Source of the DNA: Penium margaritaceum
Lineage: Eukaryota > Streptophyta > Zygnematophyceae > Desmidiales > Peniaceae
Length of the DNA: 31,054 bases
Assembly: GCA_023375785.1 (NCBI GenBank)
Contig: SZWC01006848.1
Location: forward strand, 46,508-77,561
Reading direction: 5' to 3'
The position numbers and the translations under genes were made by a program. Under the pieces are notes generated by a model. It saw nothing but the letters and a program-made list of their open reading frames with translations, searched no databases and was not told where the DNA came from. How positions within the stretch are numbered: position 1 is the first letter of the stretch; every line of letters starts with the position of its first letter. Shown one piece after another: positions 18,601-28,248 of this stretch.

Positions 18601-20129
18601 GTCAGCAGTAAGGACTGCTGGCGGTGGCTAAACGGTTCCAACTGCCGTGTATGGAGCCAGCAGGCTTACATGAAACACGTTATGTATCTTTATACTCGGT
18701 GGAAGTAACAATCGGTATGCCATTGGCCGGATGCGTGGCCCAATGGGAAACAGCCGAATCCACTTCGGTAGAGATTTTCTTGCCCCTGGCGACTTCAACC
18801 GAAAGTTTTTAGTGCTAAGCAGCACTTTGTCACCGATATCAAACGAGACCTCCGGGCATCCTTTGTCGGTATATGCCTTTTGTCGCTGCCGAGCTGCTGG
18901 AATGTGACCCTTCACCTCTTGTAACAAGGAGTCGATGCGCTTGGCAAAGGCTTGAGCGGAGTGAACCTGCCCTCCTGTACCCCCAGTCTTCACCAACAAA
19001 GAGGGTACCACTGGATGCCAACCACTATTCAACAACAACGGTGTGATCTGTGTGGACTCGTTTACCGAGTTTTTCACCTCAAACTCTACCGGTACTAGGA
19101 ATTCGTCCCAATCATGCATGGCAGGGTCCACGTACATGCGCAGCATCTACTCCAGAGTGCGATTCATGTGCTCTGTTTGTTCGTCAGTTTGAGGGTGAAA
19201 TGCTCTCGACATTTGCGACTCACTACCAAAATGCTCGTAAATGTTTTGCCAGAACTTGCTAGCAAATTTTCGATCTCCATCGAAGATAATGTGCAACGGC
19301 AAGCCGTGGTACTTAACAATACCCTCAAAGAAGAGACGAGCGGTCTCCTCTGCGTTCACGTCAGTGGTTGTAGGAATAAAGTGTGTCATCTTTGTCAAAA
19401 GATCCACAACCACTAGTATTACATCGTGGCCACGGGCCGTGTCCGGAAGACCAGTAATGAAGTCCATGCTGACACACTCCCATGGATTCCCAGGAATAGG
19501 AAGTCGTTGGAGGAGTCCAGAAGGCTTCTTCTTACTAGCTTTATTCCGAAGACATGGATCCCATGTCATGCAATACTTACGGACATCGACACTCCATCCT
19601 GGCCACCAATAGTGGTCCGAGAGTGCCTGTCCAGTCTTTTAGGGTCCCACATGACCTACGACCGGCGGGTCGTTGAACTGGGAGATAATTTTTGCTCGAA
19701 GGTCTCCCGAGTTTGGCACAACAACTTGTTCTCCGTGCCAGAAGATTCCTACGGCCTCCACCAAGCCGTACTTGTCTAGATTTTGAGAGTCTTGAAACCA
19801 AGAATCCACACAGTGTTCTATCCGGATCCTGTTCAGAAAACCGTTGTAATGGATAATCTCTCGTGGTGGTTGCCGCGGAGGTGCAGGGAGATCTGGTGAC
19901 TATACTGTTGCTATTACAATGGCCATAAAACACCCACCGATCTCGATGGTTGCTTTAACTTCCAAAGGCTGTCGGCTTAGTGGATCTGCCACATTGATGC
20001 GTCTTGGCCGATACTCCCACGTGAACGAGAATCGGCTCAGGTATTCACTCCAACGCGCCTCTCGTCTTGACAGGTTTGGTTGCATTTGGAAAAACACCAA
20101 CGGATTATGGTCGGTCACGACCCCACTAA

Positions 20130-20160
20130 CGTCACTCATGGGTGGGGAAAACCCGCCCCA
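20130..20160 (-). other. Internal deletion junction removing protease and reverse transcriptase
   Basis: The gag tail with its zinc knuckle (20310) and the RNase H motif TDHNPL (about 20110) lie only about 200 bp apart and in different frames. A complete element has protease and RT of roughly 1.5-2 kb between them. The exact break is not visible from one copy. Confidence 0.75.
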
Positions 20161-22178
20161 CGGCCTTGTCCGTTACCACGGCTGGGCCCATTGCAGCGAC
20201 TGCGACCCTGTCCACAGCCCTGTCTGCGGCATCCTGCCGTACCATCTCCACGAGGTGCTGCTGTTGCAGCTAACGCCGCGGCCTCTTGTCCATCACCAGC
20301 AGCCGCAGGGCACTGAGCCCTAAAGTGGCCCGGCTGCATGCAGTTGTGGCAGAGCCCTTCGTGGAAGGCTGCGTTGTGACGCTCATGCGCTGCCTGCATC
20401 TCGTCATTCTCGCGGTTGCACTTGTTGTTGGGGCCCTTGTGTCCACCAGTCCTCTTAGCTGGAGGGTTTGCGGGCTGCTTGCCCTTGATCCCGCCTCGCT
20501 GTCCAACTGACCCACCAGCCCCTATAGTGTCCATGCGTATGTCGCGGCCTTGCTGTGCATGCGGGTTTGGCCGTGCATCAGAGTAGTGCTTCGGGTTTGC
20601 CGAATACACTTCACTCATGTAGTCACGCAACGCCCTCCAACTTGTCCAAGCTTGGCCAGTGGCTGTCATGGTGGTCTTGTCCTTCAGCTTCTTGCTGGTA
20701 AGACCATCATGCAAGTACTCTTGCAGCATGCACTCCGGGTACTTGAAGGCCTGAGTCCCATCGCCCTCGTTGAAGCTTTCGGCTTCCTCCACGAGTGCGG
20801 TGAACTCACTCAAGTATGATTCGAGCGAGCAGCCCAATTGCCTGAAGTCCTCGATCTTGTGGAAGGCGCACTGCGCCTCCTCACGTTGGGTGTACTTCTT
20901 GCGCATGATCGCGTAGAAGGCCTCCCACGGCATGGGTTACCACTTGAGGTGCGGCTGTTGCGTAGTCCACTCCTTGACTACATACTTGAAGAGTTTTTCT
21001 TCAAGCCGAGTCGTGGCAAGGTCGTCGCACAGGCTAAGTGGAGCCTTGTGGACAAGTAGAACACGCTCCATGTGATTCAGCCAGTCAGTCAGGTTCACGT
21101 CCTTCCGAAATATCTCCACACTTTGGAGGAAGGACGTGTTCATGACCGACCCCGAAGTCGATGAGGTAGGCAAGTCGTCGTTACCACTGGTAGTGGCATC
21201 CGCAGTTGCGGCACGCTGTGCTTGCTGCTACATCCACACCTAGGTCATGCTTTGCAATGCCTTGTCGAGGTCGTTGCATCGGCGGCTTGCCTCATGGGCG
21301 GCTAGGCGCTACAGTTGGCAATCACGGTTGAGGTCCTTGATGCTCTGCCCGACGTGGGCCAGCAAGTTGGCGAATGCAAACTTGAGCTCTGATGTCGTCA
21401 GAGCATCGGCAATAGCCTCCAAGGCCTCGCGTTGTCTGTGCACCCTTACCCACTGTAGGAGAGTACGTTTCACGTACACACCTCCAAGGAGTCCCACCTT
21501 TTAGAGGAGACTGTCGTCGGCGACGATGCTCGAGTGGGCACTGCCTTGCCCCATTGCGGCCACATCGTAGGAAGAGGGGTCCGCCCCCATTCCTCTAAGT
21601 GGTGCCGTATCTCCACTGTCGGTGGTGATCTTGAGTCAGCCTGCTGCCTCAACAGGAAACTCTACGAGCCAACGACGATTATCGCGAATCGCCTTCACGG
21701 TGACGTCGTGCGGCTCGTTCTCGTAGGAGCTCCCCGCGTGGCTGCTTTCAGTGCCCTTGCTGCCATCGGCAGCTTCAGGCGGTGTCTTGCCCTTCTCGAG
21801 CAATCAGCTCGAGTTTGCTGCACGACGATGGCAATGGTTGCGATCCTTGTCGCCTTCTCCATCGTCGGCGTTGTGCTCTTTGTCGGGGTCCTCCATTGGA
21901 GGATCCTCCTCCATCTCGCCGTCCGTCACATGGGGGTCGCCCACGTGCGTGCCGACGTGCTTGTCAAGCAACGTTTCGGCCTCCGCACGCTTCTCGGTAT
22001 CGCCGAGGTTGGCATCGGTTGCATTCGGCGATACGGTTGCCTTTGGCGGTACGGTCACCTTTAGGTTGGCAACCGTGCTCGCGGCGGCGGCTCCCAAAAT
22101 TTGGAGTCCTCCGAGAGCTCGTGGTGAGGCCGTCATCACCTTGCCGTTGTTGGTCTTGGATGGTCCGGCACTTGCCAT
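20136..22178 (-). pseudogene. gag: Gypsy gag polyprotein, seven in-frame stops
   Basis: One minus-strand frame of about 680 codons runs from ATG at 22176-22178 (reads MASAGPSK) to 20136. Gag forms the particle that packages the element RNA. The retrotransposon-gag capsid segment is clear from about 21120 to 20700 (DWLNHMERVLL, then WEAFYAIMRKKYTQREEAQC, then SLESYLSEFTALVEEAESF). A Gly/Arg-rich tail carries a CCHC knuckle, CHNCMQPGHFRAQC, at 20310-20351. Stops at 21804 (TGA), 21636 (TGA), 21501 (TAA), 21309, 21240 and 21228 (TAG) and 20937 (TAA) interrupt it, but I find no frameshift. The frame ends in a Gly-rich tail where the pol deletion begins. The start is chosen because the sequence becomes protein-like there and the ATG is in frame. 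Confidence 0.85.
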
Positions 22179-23032
22179 CTCGTCGCCCGTGCAACTAGCA
22201 CGTGGAAACCATTGTGAGGATGACCCCACAATGTTAAGGAGGAATTGCCTCAATCAAATCCCTTGCTCTCATGATCGGTGAGGCAATTATAGATTAATTT
22301 CTATGTTCCTAGGCCGCCACGTCGGCATAAGGTCGTGGATTTTGAAACTAGTCCTCCTATGCTGTGACTCACGGCACTTGGAAGCAACTAGGATCCAGGA
22401 AAACAGAAAATAACAATACAAGGGAATGATAAGAAGTGTGATTACCTCTCAAAAAACTAGGACAAAGAGCAAGAAAGCAAGCAAGTACAAAGTCAAGAAG
22501 AAAAAGAATATTTTTCTTCTTGTCTTCTTGTCTTCTTGTTTTCTGGTCTTCCTTGGTCTCTTCTTGCATCTTCTTGGTACACCTTGCCCCCCCTTGGAGG
22601 CGCCTTTCTTGTGCTCCTCGGCAATGTTGCGACCTCCAAAATTTCTCCAAGGATTGTTTTTCTTCTTTTTCATTTTCTCTCAGGTCGTGAGAGTCTCTGG
22701 TATTGGAGAAAGGCGTTGCCCAAATTTTAGGTTGAAGAGGAGCGAGAGGGGCCTTGAAAAGAGGGGAATGTAAGAAGTTTTGGGGGTGGGTACTCCTTAC
22801 TCCGTCCCAAAAAGCCTCCTCTAGCCCATTGGGATGGATAAGAGATTGTGGAGAAGAAGCCCCAAAAAATAGAGCTCTTCTCTAGCTTCCTAACACACTT
22901 TACGGCGCTTCAAACGGTGAGGCGTGGATGCCGTAGTCCCTTTTGGCGTTTCTACTGCTGCTTGCAAATGCAAGCGGAGTTTTATCTATGTCGTAGCCGC
23001 CGTTTCTGTCAAACTCGTAGTCGCGGGGGTCG
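22179..23032 (-). other. Gypsy 5' leader
   Basis: Untranslated leader between the primer-binding site and the gag start. It contains a perfect 12-bp-stem hairpin (22494-22522) and a CTTCTTGT repeat (about 22513-22540). The short open frames in it show no motif. Confidence 0.6.
22494..22522. repeat. Purine/pyrimidine hairpin in gypsy leader
   Basis: CAAGAAGAAAAA and TTTTTCTTCTTG pair perfectly around GAATA. It is followed by three CTTCTTGT units. Confidence 0.7.
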
Positions 23033-23049
23033 TTTGGCTCTGAGAACCA
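23033..23049 (-). promoter_or_regulatory. Candidate primer-binding site of gypsy element
   Basis: One base after the 5' LTR the minus strand reads TGGTTCTCAGAGCCAAA. It begins TGG, as it must to pair with a tRNA CCA end. It resembles the plant initiator-tRNA-Met site TGGTATCAGAGCC but with an altered or extended middle (TC for A). Confidence 0.55.
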
Positions 23050-23050
23050 C

Positions 23051-23750
23051 TGTAATGGGTCAAGTCTCTAGCTCCTGCTCTGAAGTTGTCGTCAGAGTTC
23101 GCAGAATGGCGTTCTCAGTCCTCGTCAGGGGTTTACTCCCTTCGCAAGACCGAGGGGCAATCGTCATCAACGACCCAGAGCAGGGAGACTCCAATACATC
23201 GAGTCTCCAGAGGCCCATTTCTGTTTTTATCTCTACCCCTGGTTTTGGGACCCAAACCGGGGGTTTTTACCTCAAACTCGTGTGTTTGCACGAGTTATTT
23301 TGTTTATTTTATGTCGAAGTTCGTCGTAAACGAACTTCGATTTACCATCTGTCGTTCTGGCGCAAAATCGTTGCGTGCGAGGCATGCTGGCAATTTTGCG
23401 CCAGTCCTCTCGTCCTCACCCTCGCTCCCCCTATCCCTCGTCCTCGCCTGCTTGTTTGCAAGGAGGGCGAGGGGGGGGCGAGGGCACGAGGCCATGAGGC
23501 CTCAACCTCAAGGCCCTCGTGGCCCCTCAGCCGCCGATCGGGCTGAGGCCGTGATCGGCGGCTGGCGGCTCGCAGGTCGGTGGCCGGCCGGTCGCTTGGC
23601 CGGCCGCCGGCCGTGTAGCCGGCCTGCAGTGAGCTGGCCGCCGGCCAGCGAAGTGTTGGCTGCTGGCCAGCCCTCGCTAATGCGAGGGGTGGTGCACAAC
23701 CACCCCTCGCTTCAACAAGGAGGGAGGACCGAACCGGCCCTCCCGCTACA
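23051..23750 (-). repeat. Gypsy 5' LTR (700 bp)
   Basis: Colinear with 16394-17080. Plus-strand ends are TGTAATGGG and CCCGCTACA. On the minus strand it would carry the element's promoter. I see an A/T-rich GATAAAAAC stretch near 23225 but no convincing TATA box. Confidence 0.92.
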
Positions 23751-23755
23751 ATGGT
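23751..23755. repeat. Right 5-bp target-site duplication of gypsy element
   Basis: ATGGT directly after the LTR end CCCGCTACA. It matches 16389-16393. Confidence 0.9.
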
Positions 23756-24147
23756 CCAGTAGTGAATTTAATTAAGCGCTCATGGAATTCTCCCACTGAG
23801 CAGCAATGGGGTGCCCCATGGCCTCTGGTAGTGTCTATGCTTTAGTTAGTGGGATTTCAACACTGTTTATTTGCACTATTTGATAGAAATATGGGTACTC
23901 CACTTGAGGTGAGGAGCCCAATGATCTTCGTACGAGTTTGGGAGGTGGTGTCCAAGTTATGATTGGCACGTCCTTCCATAGGATCAAGCCCCGATGGGGA
24001 GGATGTGGTGCCTAAGTCCAAGCAGAAAACATTTGAGTATCTGAGTAGGTTCGTAGGAACAGGTGGGACCATCCCTGCACCACAATGTGGTGGACCTTCT
24101 CTGACAAGCCGTGGTGCTAAAGTTGGGAAAAACACTCGTACACTCAC
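23756..24147 (-). pseudogene. Copia pol linker and RT start, other side of the gypsy insertion
   Basis: Just right of the gypsy element the minus strand reads LPEAMGHPIAAQWENSM and LNSLL. This is the copia block (x-Glu-Ala-x ... Trp-x-x-Ser/Ala-Met-x-x-Glu-x-x-x-Leu) that normally sits immediately before the LVPFPPGSKAI found at 16355-16388 on the other side. With the gypsy element and one ATGGT removed the two halves abut in register. Upstream, a 96-codon frame (23857-24147) has the low-complexity composition usual for the integrase-RT linker. Confidence 0.8.
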
Positions 24148-24164
24148 ATCCTACGGGTAGTGCT

Positions 24165-24420
24165 TGAGGCGTGGCATAGGTGGAACTTTCCTAGATGTTT
24201 GGAACTCCTTGTATGACATGATCTCTAACTTGGACACATCTTGACTTTCCACCAAATCATGGTTTGTGGGGTTTCAAAAGTGCCACACCTTTGAGGCATG
24301 GAAGACCCCAACAAAGACACACTAGCAACCATGAGGAATGATTTCATTTTCATGCTAAGGTTGGGGAAACGGACACGGGCCATGGTTCTCCAAACACGCG
24401 CTGATCTAATTTCAGGCTTC
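24165..24420 (-). pseudogene. Copia integrase C-terminal region
   Basis: The minus strand reads CVFVGVFHASKVWHF, a stop, then NPTNHDLVESQDVSKLEIM. This matches the copia integrase end (Cys-x-Phe-x-Gly ... Lys-x-x-x-x-x-x-Pro) leading into the linker. The catalytic integrase core expected between this and the gag-pre-integrase block (24443-24514) does not fit in the space available, so an internal deletion is likely. Confidence 0.65.
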
Positions 24421-24442
24421 TCCTTGAACCAATGAGGCAGAA

Positions 24443-24514
24443 ACAGGTTGTAACATGTATTTGGTGGCATCAATGTTGATGTGTGCTAATCTACGGTGAA
24501 AACGTTCAAGGTGC
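24443..24514 (-). pseudogene. Copia gag-pre-integrase block
   Basis: The minus strand reads FHRRLAHINIDATKYM, matching the family's Trp/Phe-His-x-Arg-Leu-x-His-x-x motif, which belongs to the histidine half of the integrase zinc site. The Cys-x-x-Cys half is not clear downstream. Confidence 0.65.
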
Positions 24515-26895
24515 TTTGTGTTTGTGGCAATCAAAGTATGCGTCTACGATCAATTTCAGTGTGTCAGGACAAGAGGGAACAAAATGATTATGTATAACAC
24601 ATTTACATGTGTAAGGGCCCATAGGCCAACCATATTCGATTCTATGTTATTGTGGACAGGTTAGCTTGGTTGGCCAGATGTCCACCAAATAACAGATTTA
24701 CTTTCACCCACAGCACATACAGCACACCTCCTGACACTTGTAATGCAACTGTGTCTACACCCTCATCATGGAGGATATTCAGAAATCCCATTTTGCACGC
24801 CTTCCACACCATGTAACATGTGAAATGCAACAAAAACTGAGTATTAAGGGAAATGTGATGTGATGTAGTTATTTAAAAAACGCACTGTTGCATGGGGAGA
24901 AAATGGCCCATGAAAACATGAGTGTGTCCTAGACTCTGACATGAAAGTGGCGATGGAAAAACTAGATGAGTTATGGAGGTTGCCTTGGGAATACAAGGCT
25001 TTTAGAAGGGCCACCCAAGGAAACCTGGGAGGTGGAGCAGCTCACTACTGAGCGTGGGCCCTCTCTGCATACAAGCGCTGGCCCACTTATTGACAGGCAC
25101 AAGGACACTCGAGAAGGGCGGTACATATCAGGGGCCATAGTAAGATAGTGGTAAAACCACAAATCGTAGAGGAAAACAGTATTGCATTTACAACCTTCAT
25201 GGTACTGCATCGAAGGGTGCCATAAGTGCTGGACAAAATTAGGTCCCAGACTCTGTGCCCCACCCCAGCCGGTAGTCCAGTATTGTGAGAATTGTTGCTT
25301 TTGTTAAAGGAACTAGTGCTGTTACTACCACTTTCATTATCACAGTTGTCATTGCTGCTATGTGTCCATTGTTTGCCACTACAATGTGGGATACCTATGC
25401 CAAAAGTTCCATGCGTGGTTGCAAAATCAACACCTTTGAGCTCCACGGCCATGCCCACGGCCGCCACCAGTACTGCTTGAGATACCCTTCCCTCTTGTAC
25501 CATTTTCATAGGTCTGCATTAAAGTCAAATGGGTCGATGGTGTTGCACGAGTTGGAGTGTTGTGGTGTTTTTGGTTGGTTTGAGTAACGCCAACTACATC
25601 ATGGAATTCATCCTTGAGGATATCTTCATAACTACATAGCTGGGTTAAGATGACACAAAGTTCCATGCTCTTAATGTTTGCCATTACATAGTGGCAAGAG
25701 ATGTCATTGTGGAACTGTGTATACTGCTTAGTCTGATGTGCCTGTTCAACATTCGGCTCCTCTAAGTTGGATCATGCCGTATCGAGGCCCGGATGTTGCT
25801 ATCGAATGTATATGGCCTTAAATGAGTAGTCAGCTACCGGTACTTTGGGTTTTGGGAGGATTTTCTTCTATTTCTCTCATAGGGTCATGATGTGCATCAT
25901 GTTGTGCTCCTCATGCCAGGTTGTCAGATTCTACCGTACCTCATGTGGATTGGGGCCTCTCGTGGGGGAGGTTTTTGAGTCTGCTCCCTTGCCCCCAAAG
26001 CAATAATCGCATGGGGCATAAGATTGCGTATCGAGGAGCGCACAGTAGAGTGCATTGCATGCATGTAAGAGGAATTGCGTGTCACTTGCATTTGGTGTGA
26101 GCTAGAAGTACTAGATCTCCAATACATGCTCAATGGAATAATTGAGGAATAGGTCTTTCCATGTAATGAATCCCCTTATTCCTAGCTGTGACGAGGACAA
26201 TTCCTTATGCCTCAAATATACTTGCACTACGATAGTAGCCTTGAGCATCAAAGTTCATGAGTTTCTACCTTTACCCTTGTGGGCATCATCAGCCCAACCA
26301 CAAGCTACATTTCCTCCAACATTCAACATGCTGAAATTGCATCGAAGGAGCCCCTCCAAACATCAACATGGTTGGCCCATTTTGGGCCCATTTTTTGGAC
26401 AAGAGCCCCAAGCTCTGGGAAACCTTAAGTAGGAAAGTTGGGACACCTACGACAACGCCAACCATTCCTTGTCCTTTCCCACCCTACATGAGCGGCCATC
26501 CTATATTTGGATGACCCTTGGGGTACCTAGAGGTATAGGAATTCCCTCCTATGGCTACCACATGAGCCAAAAGAGGCCCCACCACCTTTGTGCTTGCTGC
26601 GTAGTCTATGGAGATTCCCTTCAGATTAGTTAATGTCCTGAAGCTTGTCGCACAATCATCGGTAGCCACAAAACCCGTGGTTGACCGTGAGGATGTTGTT
26701 GGTCGCCCTCCTTTTTTCTCTATACCCCTTTGTCACGCTTGTTTTGGACTTGCAACTTTGCTTTGATAGAATGAGAAAGGATCTAAGATGTGAGTTGTTT
26801 TGTGGTAAAGATGGAATATGGTGCACGAATTCCTAAGAAACGTGTGAAGGATAGAAAAAACCACAATTTTTAGAGTAAGGTGTGTACTAACGTTC
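24515..26895 (-). other. Expected copia gag and leader region; no domain recognised
   Basis: By position this should hold gag and protease of the copia element. Minus-strand frames at 25087-25509, 25427-25684 and 25924-26133 are present but none gives a clear Cys-x-x-Cys-x4-His-x4-Cys knuckle or a protease Asp-Ser/Thr-Gly. A frame at 26484-26669 is also unassigned. Confidence 0.35.
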
Positions 26896-26943
26896 CATGC
26901 ACACCCACAACTACAAGAAGAAATATGTACATGGTAATCAACA
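26896..26943 (-). repeat. Start of probable copia 5' LTR
   Basis: On the minus strand it begins TGTTGATTACCATGTAC, a usual TGTTG copia LTR start, and pairs with 14957-15001. The flanking five bases to the right are AAATT. I could not find the inner edge or a primer-binding site. Confidence 0.4.
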
Positions 26944-28142
26944 AAATTAAATAGTTTTCGTGTCTCACAACAAACAAGATTGAACATGAATCTACTAAAA
27001 GTGCATTGGCTGGGTTACTGGAAGCGCTTTGTGCAAGTCTTGGTGACCTTTCAACTCTATGCATCATACTTGCAGGTAGTTACAGGTGGTTGATGGTTTC
27101 CTTCACACTCCAGGCATCCATCATCAGGAATTTTCATGCATACTTCTGTCTGTTTAGGAGTGGGTATATAGAGCCACTCTATCCTGGTGACTTTGTAACA
27201 TTGCATCCTATTACGATTGTGTAAGACTTCCCTTCTTGCATATGTTGCCTCCTTTGACTTACTCTTTGAAAGGAAAAAAAACCTATGTTGTTAATGGGTC
27301 AATATTATATGTCTTCGCTAGAAGATACACCTAATTTTTCCACCCTTGCTATGTTATTAAGCATTTTTTCTGCCATGCTTTTCTAAGGTGAGGGAGAAGG
27401 AGTTGTTCCATCCACCATTGTTTTTTTAACAGCTTTTTTTTTCATACAATATTGAAGCACTTGACATAAATTAACTCCAACCTATTTCATGAAGCAATGC
27501 AAATATAACATGAAGTGTTTGTCTTGGGTTTGATAAGAAGCATGAGTCTTAGCAACATGGGGTTCCTTGATTGTATTGTTCGTATCATGCACAAATTGGA
27601 CACTACTAAAGGTACAATGCCTCATATTCCACAAAACAAAATCACACTCTTTGTAGATTCCATCTTGGTTCAAGAGATGAAAAACTTCTAGTGATTAGTT
27701 TTAATGTACAACACCTATGAATGTTTCCAAAACAATAGCCATATATGTGTGGTAACTCAGGCACTTTGGGTTCAAGCCATTGTCGTTCTAGTAGCCACAT
27801 GAGGCTCTACTAAAGACACAATACCAACAAGGATTGATACCTCATTGAATCCTTTATACAAAGGAACAGTTAACATCTGGCTACACTTTTTTATCTCTCC
27901 ATTGAAGAATTAGTACATGTACGTGACACTTTTGAACAGCTTGAGTAGCTAACTTTTGGGTGGTGCAAAACCGTTCTTGACCACATGTTCCTCCACTGTA
28001 GAAGTAATTTCATCCAAAGCCATAGTGGCAGCTAGTTCAATCAATTATCTCGCAACAACATTAGCCATTATATTTAATCCATTATTACACATAGTCAATA
28101 TAGAACAATAGTAACAGAGGAAGGAGTAGCAGGTTCACTAGT
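26944..28142. other. AT-rich, no gene recognised
   Basis: Minus-strand patches such as MALDEITSTVEEHVVKNGFA near 27970-28035 look protein-like but do not extend and match nothing that I recognise. Confidence 0.35.
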
Positions 28143-28170
28143 GCACACACACAAACACACACACAGAAAT

Positions 28171-28247
<77 letters not shown>

Positions 28248-28248
28248 T
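28143..28248 (+). repeat. (CA)n microsatellite
   Basis: About 105 bp of CA dinucleotides broken by AAA, AGAAAT and TGT interruptions. Confidence 0.95.

Larger units (their letters stand above)
17393..20139 (-). pseudogene. pol: Gypsy pol remnant: RNase H, integrase, chromodomain, split by hAT
   Basis: A single frame holds, in order: RNase H end (VVTDHNPLVFF, LSRREARWSEYL, RRINVADPLSRQP; 19960-20139), the integrase zinc site (HYWWPGWSVDVRKYCMTWDPC, quoted in pieces: HYWWPG and KYCMTWDPC), the integrase core (SMDFITGLPD first Asp, IIFDGDRKF second Asp, HPQTDEQTE Glu; about 19150-19500), the GPY-type C-terminus (HNVFHVSLL near 18660) and a chromodomain. Stops are at 19900, 19147, 18628 and 18571 (TAG) and 19639 (TAA). 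The first Cys of the integrase Cys-x-x-Cys reads Trp. At 18460 an hAT element interrupts the frame. The codons at 17396-17438 resume it and include the Glu-Tyr-Trp usual after chromodomains, ending at TGA 17393-17395. Confidence 0.88.
16394..23750 (-). mobile_element. Chromovirus-type Ty3/gypsy LTR retrotransposon, internally deleted
   Basis: The element is 7357 bp long including a later hAT insertion. It has LTRs at both ends beginning TG and ending CA, and a perfect 5-bp target duplication ATGGT at 16389-16393 and 23751-23755. A purine tract lies against the 3' LTR and a primer-binding-site candidate lies after the 5' LTR. The minus-strand order is 5' LTR, leader, gag (capsid, zinc knuckle), RNase H, integrase, chromodomain, 3' LTR. 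Protease and reverse transcriptase are missing. Integrase before the chromodomain at the pol C-terminus marks it as a chromovirus, a group whose chromodomain is thought to guide integration. The LTRs differ at about one base in ten over their first 220 bases, so the insertion is old. Confidence 0.92.
14940..26943 (-). mobile_element. Degenerate Ty1/copia retrotransposon, interrupted by a gypsy element
   Basis: Minus-strand copia domains lie on both sides of the gypsy element at 16394-23750. To the right are the gag-pre-integrase block, the integrase C-terminal/linker and the start of the RT. To the left are the remainder of the RT with Tyr-Val-Asp-Asp, the connection region and RNase H. Probable LTR edges are at 15001 and 26943. 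There, similar sequences (14957-15001 and 26896-26943) read TATTGATTCATGTACAC and TGTTGATTACCATGTAC on the minus strand, as expected for LTR starts. The outer LTR ends and target duplication could not be resolved. Every coding block has stops and frameshifts. Confidence 0.65.

Noticed and set aside
17393-22178. Reassigned stop codons (TAG/TAA read as Gln, as in some ciliates and ulvophyte algae)
   Set aside because: Most stops in the gypsy frames fit Gln, but two are TGA that fit Arg, the MULE relic also has TGA at a Trp site and frameshifts, and the copia element is full of indels. Mutational decay explains all of these.
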